Assembly: GCF_029633825.1 (NCBI RefSeq)
Contig: NZ_CP090640.1
Span: 992,001 to 1,056,000, forward strand
Origin: Burkholderia contaminans
Lineage (GTDB): Bacteria > Pseudomonadota > Gammaproteobacteria > Burkholderiales > Burkholderiaceae
Direction of reading: 5' to 3'
DNA: 64,000 nucleotides
This document shows positions 49,762-59,400 of this stretch, piece after piece. The stretch's first letter is position 1, and the number at the start of each line of letters is the position of its first letter. A model generated the notes under the pieces. It was not told the DNA's origin, searched no databases, and saw only the letters and a list, made by a program, of their open reading frames with translations. The translations under genes were made by a program, and so were the position numbers.

Positions 49762-51459
49762 GTGAATCAACAGAAGGATTACCGAAATACTTGTAGTGAG
49801 GTGGAAGCTCTTATTGTTCAACAGATCGATCGCGTGCAAGAAAAAGCTGCGAGGCTGTGGAAGGGGTATGAGCAAGAGGCGTTGATAACGATAGTTCGCG
49901 CCCTAGACACAATCGCTATTGCCGACTTCATGGATGCAAACCGCGAACTACCTACTGAGCGTGAAGAGGCTCGGTATTTTGCCAAATTGGGGCTCGCATC
50001 GGCATTGAAGCCATTTTTGACAACTGTGAGAAGCATTGGTGGAGGTGTACCGTGGGGACCAATTGTTCCAGAGTGGATGAGCTGGGCCTATTCATATCTG
50101 ATTACGTGTGGTCAACTCATCAACTTGCGACGCATGGCGCAACTCGAGCGATATGGATTATCTAAATCGACTATGCGGGATTCCGGCCCTCTCATAGAAG
50201 TTGATGTCGGCCTCGAAGAGATCTCTCAGCGATTTGCTGCGGACTCAGTTTTGGTGCATGGTAACGCTCCGGATCCCGAGGATGAAAAGTTTGAGGAAAA
50301 ACTCCGAAATCGTATGAAATCGTATGTCGATACCCCAGATGGATGGTTCATTCGGTATGACAATGACTGGGATATCGTGCACGCCTATCGAAAGAAGGCC
50401 GAGAGTTACGGCAGAAGATTTCCCGAACGCGAAGCATTGCCAGACAATGTCATAATAGGCGGCAGAACATTCAAGGAGTGGAGAGATTCAAGTAACGAAG
50501 CGCTCGGAAGAGTTCTCTGTCACATTGATTTTTCCTACGAGCTTCGGATAAAGCAGCCGGAAATTTTACTCGCAAATATCACAACTATCTTCGCTCGAAA
50601 GGAAGACGTCGAAGCTGTTCTTGAAGAGGCTGGGATATCTCGAGACCTTGTTCCATCAACGATGCGCGCACTGACACTGTCGAGCGATACGCTCGACGAG
50701 TGGGATTGGGAAGGAAATTTTGAAATTCCTTGCCCATACTATGTTGAGTTGGGGCAAGACTTCGTGCTCCTCCCTTGCTTTGGGGCATTATCGAACCCGT
50801 ATGTGTCATTCTTTCGGCATTTGAAAACAATTTACAAGGATGACTGGGACCACGCCGTTGACGAAAAAGAGAATGTCTTTCGCCGGGACTTATCCAGCGC
50901 ATTCGGCGCGCCTAGGTTCCACGTTCCCACTCACGGTTTTAGCATCCGTCGAGCGGATGGCTCCGAATTGACGGACTTAGACGCGGTAATCGTCGACACT
51001 GAGTCCGGAGCGATGGCGTTCGTACAACTTAAGTGGAACGACGTGTTTGGGCATTCATTACGCGAATGGCAAAGCCGGCGAAACAACGTCGTCAAGAAGG
51101 CTAACGAATGGGTGGATAAGGTTGTGTCGTGGATCGACGGGCGCAGCGCAGTTGAAGTTGCAAAGCAACTCGGCATAAAAGACGTCACTGCTTCCGCCGC
51201 CCCACTGATGTATGTGATAACTCGCTACACAGCAAGATTTAGCGGCGAGTCTGACCGTGATAGTCGTGCAGCCTGGTTGAGTTGGTTTGAGTTACTGCAT
51301 ATCTTGGATGATCTTGACCACACAGAACCGCTGGCAGATTTGGCCCACGCAGTGGAGCGTCATGTCCGGCGCTTTGTGTTCGACCGCCCCCGTATCATGA
51401 CTTTTAGTTTCCCGGACTTGACGGTCGAATTGAAAATGTGTCGCGAGGAGGAACCCTGA
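49762..51459 (+). CDS. Island protein with a candidate PD-(D/E)xK-type nuclease core
   Basis: A 565-residue product of unknown family. GTG 49762 is preceded by GGAG at 7 bases; an ATG at 49720 lacks one. The N-terminal two thirds are helical and unrecognised. Residues about 368-450 look like a restriction-endonuclease-like fold: ENVFRRDLSSAF, then LTDLDAVIVDTE and FVQLKWNDVFG, giving Asp407 and Gln422-x-Lys424 in a D...(E/Q)xK arrangement. Codon use is much less G+C-biased than in gyrB, indicating transfer. It converges on the drm-like operon, with an IS21 element in between, so it may be a defence accessory or an independent gene. Confidence 0.65.
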   Translation: MNQQKDYRNTCSEVEALIVQQIDRVQEKAARLWKGYEQEALITIVRALDTIAIADFMDANRELPTEREEARYFAKLGLASALKPFLTTVRSIGGGVPWGPIVPEWMSWAYSYLITCGQLINLRRMAQLERYGLSKSTMRDSGPLIEVDVGLEEISQRFAADSVLVHGNAPDPEDEKFEEKLRNRMKSYVDTPDGWFIRYDNDWDIVHAYRKKAESYGRRFPEREALPDNVIIGGRTFKEWRDSSNEALGRVLCHIDFSYELRIKQPEILLANITTIFARKEDVEAVLEEAGISRDLVPSTMRALTLSSDTLDEWDWEGNFEIPCPYYVELGQDFVLLPCFGALSNPYVSFFRHLKTIYKDDWDHAVDEKENVFRRDLSSAFGAPRFHVPTHGFSIRRADGSELTDLDAVIVDTESGAMAFVQLKWNDVFGHSLREWQSRRNNVVKKANEWVDKVVSWIDGRSAVEVAKQLGIKDVTASAAPLMYVITRYTARFSGESDRDSRAAWLSWFELLHILDDLDHTEPLADLAHAVERHVRRFVFDRPRIMTFSFPDLTVELKMCREEEP

Positions 51460-51578
51460 CGGCGTTCGTCGCGTCAAGCTGCGTATTTCGGGGAAGTTGA
51501 ACGCCCGTTTCGGTGAAGTCGAACAGGCCAGGAGGGAGGTGCTGCGTTGTGCTTAGATTGTACTGCAGGTGTTCGAGA

Positions 51579-52328
51579 TCAGGCTACTTTTTGATCAGGT
51601 GCGTTCTTCTTGCGCATCGAGTCGCCCTTCAATGCAAGCTTGTGAGCCTGATGGACGAGGCGGTCGAGGATTGCGTCGGCGAGAGTCGGGTCTTGCAGCC
51701 AGGCGTGCCAGTGTTCAAGGGGCAATTGCGATGTGATGATCGTGGATCGCGTGCCGACGCGATCGTCGAGCACTTCGAGCAAGTCGTTGCGCGCGCCCTG
51801 GTCGACGTCCTGCAGTCCCCAGTCGTCGAGCAACAGGACGTCCATCTTGGCGAGCTGCGCGAGCCGACGTGTGAAGCTGCCGTCGCCATGGGCGATCTTC
51901 AATTCCTCGAACAGCCGGGCGACGCGCACGTACAGCACGGAGAATCCCTGTCGGCAGGCCTGCTGGCCGAAGGCGCAGGCGACCCATGTTTTTCCGGCGC
52001 CAGTCGGCCCTGTCAGGATGAGGTTCTGTGCATTGCGGATCCAGTCACAGCCGGCGAGCGTAGCGACGATACCCTTGTCGAGCCCACGGCTCTGCCGGTA
52101 CTCGATGTCCTCAACGCAGGCCTGGGGATTCTTGAGCTTCGCAGACTTGAGCAATCGCTCGAGCCGCCGGGTATCGCGCCAGGCGATCTCACGATCCACG
52201 ACCATGCCGAAGCGTTCCTCGAACGACAGGCTCGTGCTGGCCGTCAGCGCCGCCTGTTCCTCGAACGCGCGAGCCATGCCGTCCAGCTTGAGGGCCTTGA
52301 GCTGGGAGAGGGTTTGCTGCATCAACAT
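51579..52328 (-). CDS. istB: IS21 helper ATPase IstB
   Basis: A 249-residue AAA+ ATPase with Walker [10 protein letters not shown] (about 106-114), Walker [12 protein letters not shown] and the DnaC-like end [20 protein letters not shown]. IstB remodels target DNA and activates the IstA transposase. The gene is complete. It starts 15 bases downstream of the istA stop, the usual IS21 order. Confidence 0.93.
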   Translation of the reverse strand: MLMQQTLSQLKALKLDGMARAFEEQAALTASTSLSFEERFGMVVDREIAWRDTRRLERLLKSAKLKNPQACVEDIEYRQSRGLDKGIVATLAGCDWIRNAQNLILTGPTGAGKTWVACAFGQQACRQGFSVLYVRVARLFEELKIAHGDGSFTRRLAQLAKMDVLLLDDWGLQDVDQGARNDLLEVLDDRVGTRSTIITSQLPLEHWHAWLQDPTLADAILDRLVHQAHKLALKGDSMRKKNAPDQKVA

Positions 52329-52343
52329 CGCGACCTCCTTGGG

Positions 52344-53896
52344 TCAGTGGTAATACTTGGGCCCTCGCACGTTCTCGTGCAGGGGCGACTGCCATTCGGT
52401 GGCCCCGCTTTGTGGCAGTGGATGCTTGTCGGCGCCGGTTTGCAGGATGGTGCGCACGGACCGCTGGGTCGGCGCGCCAATCACGAGTGCGCGCTGACAC
52501 GCCGCTTCCAGCCGCTCCTTGCCGTACTTGCGCGACAGCGACAGCAGACCCAGGCAGGCCCGGTATCCCATTTCCGGGTGCGGACGGTTCGTCAGCAAAT
52601 GCCTGACGATCGCCTCAGCGCTGACGCCGATCGATGTACCCCAGTGCAGCAGCCGGCTCGGGGTCCATTCCATGTGGGCGCGGTAAGCCGCAGGCATATG
52701 CTCGGCCACGGTGGTGTACTTCCCTTGAGCCGACTGCGAGCGTGGGCGGCAACGCGCTTGCCGCCGTGCAGGACTTCTACACCGTAACGCGTCACGCGCG
52801 CGTGGACTTCCTGACGCACAAGACTGTGCGGTGCGCTGTAGTAGTGACCGTCTACCTCAATGTGCGCGTCAATGTTGACGCGGCACTTCTGGAAGGTGGC
52901 GATTTCGTAGCGACGCGTCGGCAACGGGCGCAGCGCCGGTTTGTCGAGCCGCTCGAACCACTCGCGTCGAGTGCCATCGAGCTTCTTGAACGGCCGCGTA
53001 TTCAGGTCATTGATCAACCCGGCGATCGCCTTGTTCAGTTCGGCCAGACTGTAGAACCGGTAATTCCGGAGGCGGGCGAGAATCCATCGTTCGACGATCT
53101 GTACGCCGACCTCAACTTTCGCCTTATCCTTCGGCTTGCGCGGGCGCGCGGGCAGCATCGCGGTACCGTAATGGTTCACGAAGTCCTGCGTGGTCAGGCC
53201 GAGCGTGGGTTCGTAGCGGTCGGCGTTCGAGATCAGTGCCCTCGGGTTGTCGGGCACAAGCAGAGCGGGCACGCCGCCGCAGAACTCCATCGCGTCAATG
53301 AGGCCACCGATCCAGTCGGGTGTCGCTTCCGATCGCGTAGCGCACGCATACGTGTAATTCGATGCGCCGAGCACGGCGACGAAGATGTGCGCCTTGAACG
53401 CAATGCCGCCGGTGCGATCGAGAATCGGCACCGTTTGCCCGGCGTAGTCGGCGAACAACTTCTCGCCGGCGTAATGTTGCTGGGGCATCGAGCGCTTCAA
53501 CGTCTGGGCCCAGTCCTTGTATCGCTGACAGAACTGCGTGTAGCGCAAGGTCTTCTGGCCGGGGTTCGCGCCGACGTACTCCTCCCACAGCAGTTGCAAG
53601 GTTACGCCTTTGCGGCGCAACTCCCGATGAATCCAGGCGCAGTCAGGCTCCATGCGCTTGCCTGCGGCCGTCGTCGGAACGGCGCCGTTGACGAGCAACT
53701 GCTCCAGCTCTGCCTCGGACAGCGGCTCGATCTTCGCCCAGTCCGAGCCGGCCGAGGCGGCAAGCTGCAAATATTGGGTAATGGTACCGAGCCCGACGCC
53801 GAGCGCGCCGCTCACTTGCCGGTGAGACAGATTACAGGTCCATTTCAGGCGAAGCACATCTTTTATTTTGCGCATGGTCGTCCGGTGAGCCGGCAT
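52344..53896 (-). pseudogene. istA: IS21 transposase IstA, frameshifted near its C-terminus
   Basis: The frame from 53896 encodes the helix-turn-helix (LSHRQVSGALGVGLGTIT) and DDE integrase core (Asp in LFADYAGQTV, Asp in LLVPDNPRAL, Glu in KAKVEVGVQIVERW). It leaves the homologous frame at about 52721-52726: after HARSRLKG it becomes unrelated. The overlapping frame (52709-52344) carries the expected IstA end, VAEHMPAAYRAHMEWTPSR to the istB junction. One base appears to be missing from AAGGGAAG. The core is intact but the C-terminal 120 residues are lost unless a ribosomal or transcriptional slip restores the frame. Confidence 0.85.
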
Positions 53897-53980
53897 AGTC
53901 GGTTTCTCCCAAAAGGAGCAACCTTAACCGCCGGCCGATTGAGCCATCCGCAGTACCGCCAACCGAAACCGCGCCTTTCG

Positions 53981-54106
53981 TTTCGGCACGCCGAACACAC
54001 ATTTCGGCGCAGTGAACAGCCGTTTCGGCGGGCTGAACACCGATTTCGGGAAGATGAACACGCGTTTCGGAACGCCGAACACCAATTTCGGAATACCCCG
54101 AAACTG
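53981..54106. repeat. Six 21-bp periodic TTTCGG...GAAC repeats at the IS21 right end
   Basis: TTTCGG recurs at exactly 21-bp steps at 53981, 54002, 54023, 54044, 54065 and 54086, the first five followed about 7 bases later by GAAC. Further copies in inverted orientation (GTTCGACTTCAAGCGAAA-like) run from 54107 to the terminus, and two copies lie at the left end from 51486. They are probably IstA binding sites. Confidence 0.85.
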
Positions 54107-54204
54107 TTCGACTTCAAGCGAAACGGCTGTTCACCTTCCTCCGGAAACCCTGTTCGACTTCAACCGAAATCCGTGTTCGGCTTCGCCGAAATACGCAGTC
54201 AAGC

Positions 54205-54237
54205 TGCTGGAGCCTCCATAAAATCCGGGGCGGTTCA
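54205..54237. mobile_element. Possible end of an older insertion sequence
   Basis: GGAGCCTCCATAAAATCCGG followed by GGCGGTTCA, ending at 54237, resembles the terminal inverted repeat of IS3-family elements whose ends read TGAACCGCCCCGG. No transposase is left. The IS21 element may have inserted next to or into this remnant. Recognition is from memory only. Confidence 0.35.
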
Positions 54238-54346
54238 TATCGTCCATCGAGCCGAACCATTTGAGCTCGGCCGTAACGGATCAAGTGTATTAGCAAGAAC
54301 TGGATCTGAAAGGTAGTCGGTCCCCTCCCCGTTTTTCCATTGAGAG

Positions 54347-56437
54347 TCAGAACGAAAAGAAGCCTGTGTCCGGCCTATCTAGAGTTCCCACTAGCGTTGC
54401 CCGATCAAGAAGCCGGTTTTGTTGCTCGCACGACGTTTCGGGTAGAAGCGAGCAAGCGTGGCAGGCGGCGAGATTACAGTTGTTGGGTCCTTGGCCGGGA
54501 CTCTCGATGCAGATCGGATCTGTAGAGCACCACCTTGCACGATCGATCGCCCTAGCAACCGTGCGCTCCAATAATCCCGGCATACCCATCTGTACCAATC
54601 CCCCCATTGTTCCTTCCGCGTCGCCAGCTGCCGTATATATCAAAACACCGTGCATCCGCGGGTCCTCATCCGAACAGTAAATGCGCTCTCGTAGCGATGA
54701 CGAACCGTATCCACAATCGAACGTGAGCTGATTGATGAGGGCGTGTGCGAATGTGTGGAGCATAACGAACTTAGGCGTTGTGTCTACAACATGCACTTGG
54801 CGACGGTGCGCCTGCTCGTGAAGATTGCGGTTAACTGAGAGGAGACGCTGACGGTGAAATTCTCCATGTTGCTTGTCCCACACATCCAGGTGACCAGCAT
54901 CAAAGACGAGAAAGATTCCTTCACCACGTACGACGACAGCGGGCAACCAGTTCATCTTCTGGCGCGATATCAGCCCCCAGCGCTTGTCAGTGTCAATAAC
55001 GGGCGCGGCTAATAAGCGACTGAACCCCACGAAAGCCCTAGTCTCCCGGAGTTTGTCTAGTAGCGCGACACGGGAGAAGCGAGTGCGAACCACGTCTTCA
55101 TACTCAGCAATCGGGTAACTTCGCACGAGTAGATTAACCTTGGGAGAGCCCTCCTGACCATCCCGATTGAAGGCGGCATACTCTTCCGACCGGAACGTTC
55201 CTTCGGATGCGTCAATTGTCCCGTCGGAATCTGATTCATTGTTCTTTCGCGCTTGGACCCATTTGTTCAGTGGCTCAACGAGTACTGAAGCCATGATTGC
55301 CCAGTCATGGAATGAGGATGCAGCGACGACGCTAGCAACGACCTGCTCGGACAGGGTGCCATCAATGGCGATCTGAGCCTGCTGCATGAGTGCAGTGGCA
55401 GTATAGCGGTCCTGTGTGAGTATTTCGATCAGGATGTGCTTGTTGACTGCGTCGGCCAGCACTGCCGGATCGACTTGCGACTCGGGCCGCCGTTTTTTCA
55501 GAACTAGGCCCGCGGACCTCTTTGTGAGTTGCCCCGTATCGGATGCTAAAGCGCCAGCCAACAGATCCTGCTTGAGCGCATGATCGTCCAGCAGGTCGAG
55601 CACATCCTGAGGGATAGTTGCATCGATAACTTCGGGAACATAGATGGCACTTCGAACATCTGCAAAGTAGAGATTGCTCGCCCCCCGAAGAACCGCTTGT
55701 AGGGGTGTTCCACACGCTTCGCCGTCGTCATCGCCGCCATGCCCGATACCCAGAGCCGGATTCTGGCTGTCACACTTGACTCCCAAATCAAGTCCCAGTG
55801 CACCAGAAAGCGATCGGCGCTTGATTTCGACTATCCCCGATACGTCCTGACGCTCAGCCACGACAACAATACCTGCTGCTGATGCCGAGCCTGTAGAGAG
55901 TAGTCGCAACCAGCGGTCCGACCTGCCGCGTCCCCATTCGTCGCGATCGAGGCCAAGCCACTCAACCCAAGGAAAATCCCTCATATGTCCATCGCGGCAA
56001 GCTGCAATGAAACGCACTTGGACCATCTTTCGGCGCTTGTGACTCGTGCCCTTCTGTCCCCCGCTTCCGATCGGGCCGTCGCAGAATGGCGATTGACGAT
56101 CGTGATAACGTGCTTCGGCCATGCGTCCGCATCTTGGACAGGAGTGCCACAGTGGAAATCTCAGGAAAGGCAGTTTCAGTCCGATGTTGACGGCATTTAC
56201 GCCTGCCGCGCTATCAACCTGACGGAAATCCGGTGGTTGAACAAAAAAATCTACGCCCAAGCGACGCGCTAGCCGCGGTTCGTCTTCGACTTTGAACTCC
56301 CGGTGGTCAGGATTGGTCGGTTCGAATGGCCAAGCATCCAAACCTGCGTGGACAAGAGAAACGGGGCCAGGAAAGTCGACCAGTGCTCCTATACCGAACG
56401 GTGATAATGCTTGTGACCTGCGAACAGGGCGGCTCAT
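54347..56437 (-). CDS. drmB: DrmB-like DUF1998 protein (defence operon)
   Basis: A 696-residue protein opening MSRPVRRSQALSPFGIGALV, the DrmB-type start (PFGxGAxVDFP). An N-terminal zinc cluster includes CPRCGRM (Cys100/103), Cys119 and Cys147. The C-terminal DUF1998 region has FVMLHTFAHALINQL and a cysteine set at about 637, 643, 654, 659, 662 and 670 (NCNLAACHAC). In DISARM, DrmB works with the DrmA helicase. AGGAGGT lies 6 bases before the ATG, which overlaps the drmA stop as ATGA. Lower G+C than the core genome. It is the last gene of the operon. Confidence 0.85.
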   Translation of the reverse strand: MSRPVRRSQALSPFGIGALVDFPGPVSLVHAGLDAWPFEPTNPDHREFKVEDEPRLARRLGVDFFVQPPDFRQVDSAAGVNAVNIGLKLPFLRFPLWHSCPRCGRMAEARYHDRQSPFCDGPIGSGGQKGTSHKRRKMVQVRFIAACRDGHMRDFPWVEWLGLDRDEWGRGRSDRWLRLLSTGSASAAGIVVVAERQDVSGIVEIKRRSLSGALGLDLGVKCDSQNPALGIGHGGDDDGEACGTPLQAVLRGASNLYFADVRSAIYVPEVIDATIPQDVLDLLDDHALKQDLLAGALASDTGQLTKRSAGLVLKKRRPESQVDPAVLADAVNKHILIEILTQDRYTATALMQQAQIAIDGTLSEQVVASVVAASSFHDWAIMASVLVEPLNKWVQARKNNESDSDGTIDASEGTFRSEEYAAFNRDGQEGSPKVNLLVRSYPIAEYEDVVRTRFSRVALLDKLRETRAFVGFSRLLAAPVIDTDKRWGLISRQKMNWLPAVVVRGEGIFLVFDAGHLDVWDKQHGEFHRQRLLSVNRNLHEQAHRRQVHVVDTTPKFVMLHTFAHALINQLTFDCGYGSSSLRERIYCSDEDPRMHGVLIYTAAGDAEGTMGGLVQMGMPGLLERTVARAIDRARWCSTDPICIESPGQGPNNCNLAACHACSLLPETSCEQQNRLLDRATLVGTLDRPDTGFFSF

Positions 56438-59400
56438 GTCGTACCTCCTACAACAGGCCGATAACGGTCTGTGATCTCTGCTTCGCAGCTGGCATCTACG
56501 TTCCGTAGCGACGACATCGTCGGCCAACTGCGTCCATTCCATTCTGTGCGTTCAGCGCTTCCAGCAGGATGCATCAAGGGCGCATCTTCGGGTGCCTGAC
56601 CGAAGCCTCCATACTGCGCCGGATTCCAAGCTCGCCACTGGTCTAGTCGATATCTCAGGCGTGCCATCACTGCCTCTTCCTCCGACGGAGCGATCTGACG
56701 CACGCGAGCCCGGACCATTTCTTCCAAGCGATTCCGCAGATCGCTTCCGGATAACAACGGGAATGGATCGGGTCGTTCCGCATCCGAGTCCAGTCGACCA
56801 AGCTGGCGCACCAGCGCCACTATCAATCCATGCAGTGAGCGCTCGACAGCTGGCGGGCTGAATGGCGTGACACTTGTAGGCTCAACCTGAGCATAGAGTT
56901 TTTGGTGATAGGACCGGAAACGTTCGTAATGGCTTCGATCTCGTGGCTTGGTTTGACCATAGATCACGACAACTAAGCCTGGCTTGTTTCGATCCCGCCC
57001 CACGCGGCTCGAAACTTGAATGTATTGAGAAGTCGTCTTCGGCTGGCCGACGATTGCCATCAAGGACAGCCGCTGTATGTCAACACCAACTTCTATGATG
57101 TTCGAAGCAAGGCAGGCATCGAGCGGCGAAGGGGAATTCGCCGATTTCCGCTCGCTCTCGCGCAGTGGCACGTCGAGTTTTTCCAGCAGGCGCGGGATGT
57201 GGTCACCGCGGATGCGACTAGTCAGCTCCTCTACGTGAAGGAGCTGTCGAATGCGTTCATAGTCCACACCGTGGCGCGTCAGAACCACTCGCAGATATTC
57301 GCGCGTGTCCGCGGAGAACAACGTCAAAGCGCCACCGAGCTCTCTGAGTGAATTGAAGAAAACCAAGAGCGTCCACCAAGGATCCAGGTCGGCTGGGTCG
57401 CCATCCAGCAGAGCGGCATGCTGCATTAAAGCTGCAAAAATCCGTGTTTCCGACGTCTGTACTGAAACGTGGGCAGGAGCCAACACGCCAGCGTAAAGTC
57501 GGCCGGGCAACGGCCGACCGGCTTCGTCCATAGCTTCGCGTGCGAAGAATGAGTCTGACGCATCAAGTCCTGACGGCGGGAATAGCGCGACCGCCCCGCG
57601 CGCATAGAGCGCGCATACTTGTTCCCGTGCTCGACTAATAGTTGCCGTCGAGGCGACGATCTTCGGACGTACCATGCCACCCAACGGGTCGATGCAAAGC
57701 GCCTCGATGACAGTCTCATAGGCCCCCACCATGGAGCCAAGCGGTCCAGAGATCAAATGCAGTTCGTCCTGGATGACGAGTGTCGGTGGCCTTCCTTTGT
57801 GCCGTCCGGATTCATCGATACCGAAGATGCTTCGCGCACGGGGGCTCCAAGCGAGCATCGCGAACTTGTCGACGGTCCCGATCAGCAAATTGGGGGGACG
57901 CTCAAGGACATCCTCGTCGATGACGACGATGGGCAGCGGCAGCCTCCCGGAGCCGGGAAGGCCGCCAAACTCACAGTTTTTGTCGCTGCAGCGATAGACA
58001 ACCGTATCTGCCGAACCACGTCGTTCCTTCGAGTACCCCAGAACATTGATGGCACCAGAATGGGTCTTCGTTCTCCCAAATACCTGCCTGCTGCCCCGAG
58101 CCTCCAATCCCGCAGATTCCTGAGGTCCGAACTTGGCCGCGCACCATGGACAGCGCAACAGAACGAAGGGATTTTCTGCGTCAGGATCACGTTGGAGCTT
58201 TCGCAGCTTGCTAATAGCATCGTCCCGCTTGTTCGGAGTGGCACTACCGCCTACCCAGAGTCCGATCTCGAATGACCGCGTACCGAGGGAGCCAGGATTT
58301 GCACGTCGCAGGTGTTCCATCGCGCAGAAGAGGGTCGCGGCGCGCTGGAACTGCTGCGCCGTCAGGAGCCTCAACGTGTACCGCATCAGGACATCGACTC
58401 CGCCGGCAGCGTCCCCCGAAATGGCGTTGAAGAACACCGTAAATGCGGTCAACCCAAGGTACGCCTCTGTCTTGCCACCACCCGTCGGGAACCAGATGAG
58501 ATCGACTATTTCCCGTTCGATGTGCGTCGAGTCAGCGATGCCTTGCAGGGACATTAACAAAAAGGCGATCTGGAAAGGTCGCCAGTAGCCCCGACCGGCG
58601 TCCGGGACAGTCGGATCGAATTGTGTTGCGGGAGGCCACGTCACGCGGCCTAGATCATCGTGCAATGGCGAGCGCATTTCTTGTCCTGCACGTAGCTGTG
58701 CGATCAACATGGCGTGGTTGGCTAGTTGAAACGCTTGGCGTGCTTGATTACCTGATGCATCCCTAGCGCGCAATAGCTTCAGCCCGGCGTCGATCCGATC
58801 TGCGCAGACCCGACAGTCGTCAATTAGCGCCGTCGCTGTGGGCCGATCCCTTAATGGTATCGAAGTCACCGTGGATTCGAGAGAGACAATCCAACGCCGG
58901 TATTCACTTATCAGTGTCGCTGCATCGTTCAGTCCGTCGTCTCCCGGCTCCAGCCCGGCGAGCTTGCGCATACTCACCCTGAGGCTGGACATCGACCCAT
59001 CCGGTTGTTTAACGGCAAGATCAGCGCTTGTCGAGGGCGTTTCGAAGACCGGGAGGCTATCGCTCCACACGGCACCGACCCGTTCCGGACGGCCATGGAT
59101 CCAGTCTGCACCACAACCATGGCCGATCGCGAACGTTCTGTCGTTGCGATAGAGGATACGATTCACGTTCTCGTCGGCGCGGGGATCCGGATTGTCAAAT
59201 TCGCTGGAGAAGTATTCGGGGTAGGGGTCAATCCAGGTGCCCCCGGACTGACCTGAGACCCGGAGACCGGATTGAAACAGGCAAGTGCCGTCGAGATTCT
59301 CCCGAGAAGCTCTGAGTGTATTGATGATCGAAATCGTAAGTAGCCGGTGGTTCGCTGTTGGCGCTCCACGCCACGACCGTGACAGGATGACTAACTGCAG

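Larger units (their letters stand above)
51480..54197. mobile_element. IS21-family insertion sequence with 7-bp target duplication
   Basis: The element runs from TGCGTATTTCGGGGAAG (51480) to CTTCGCCGAAATACGCA (54197): imperfect terminal inverted repeats beginning TG and ending CA, total 2718 bases. It is flanked on both sides by GTCAAGC (51473-51479 and 54198-54204), a clean 7-bp duplication. It encodes istB and istA on the minus strand and has subterminal repeated motifs typical of IS21 ends. It sits between two convergent island genes without breaking either one. The clean duplication indicates fairly recent transposition. Confidence 0.93.

Noticed and set aside
53981..54197. CRISPR-like periodic repeats
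   Set aside because: The 21-bp period has no unique spacers of constant size and sits inside an IS21 terminus, so transposase-binding repeats explain it.
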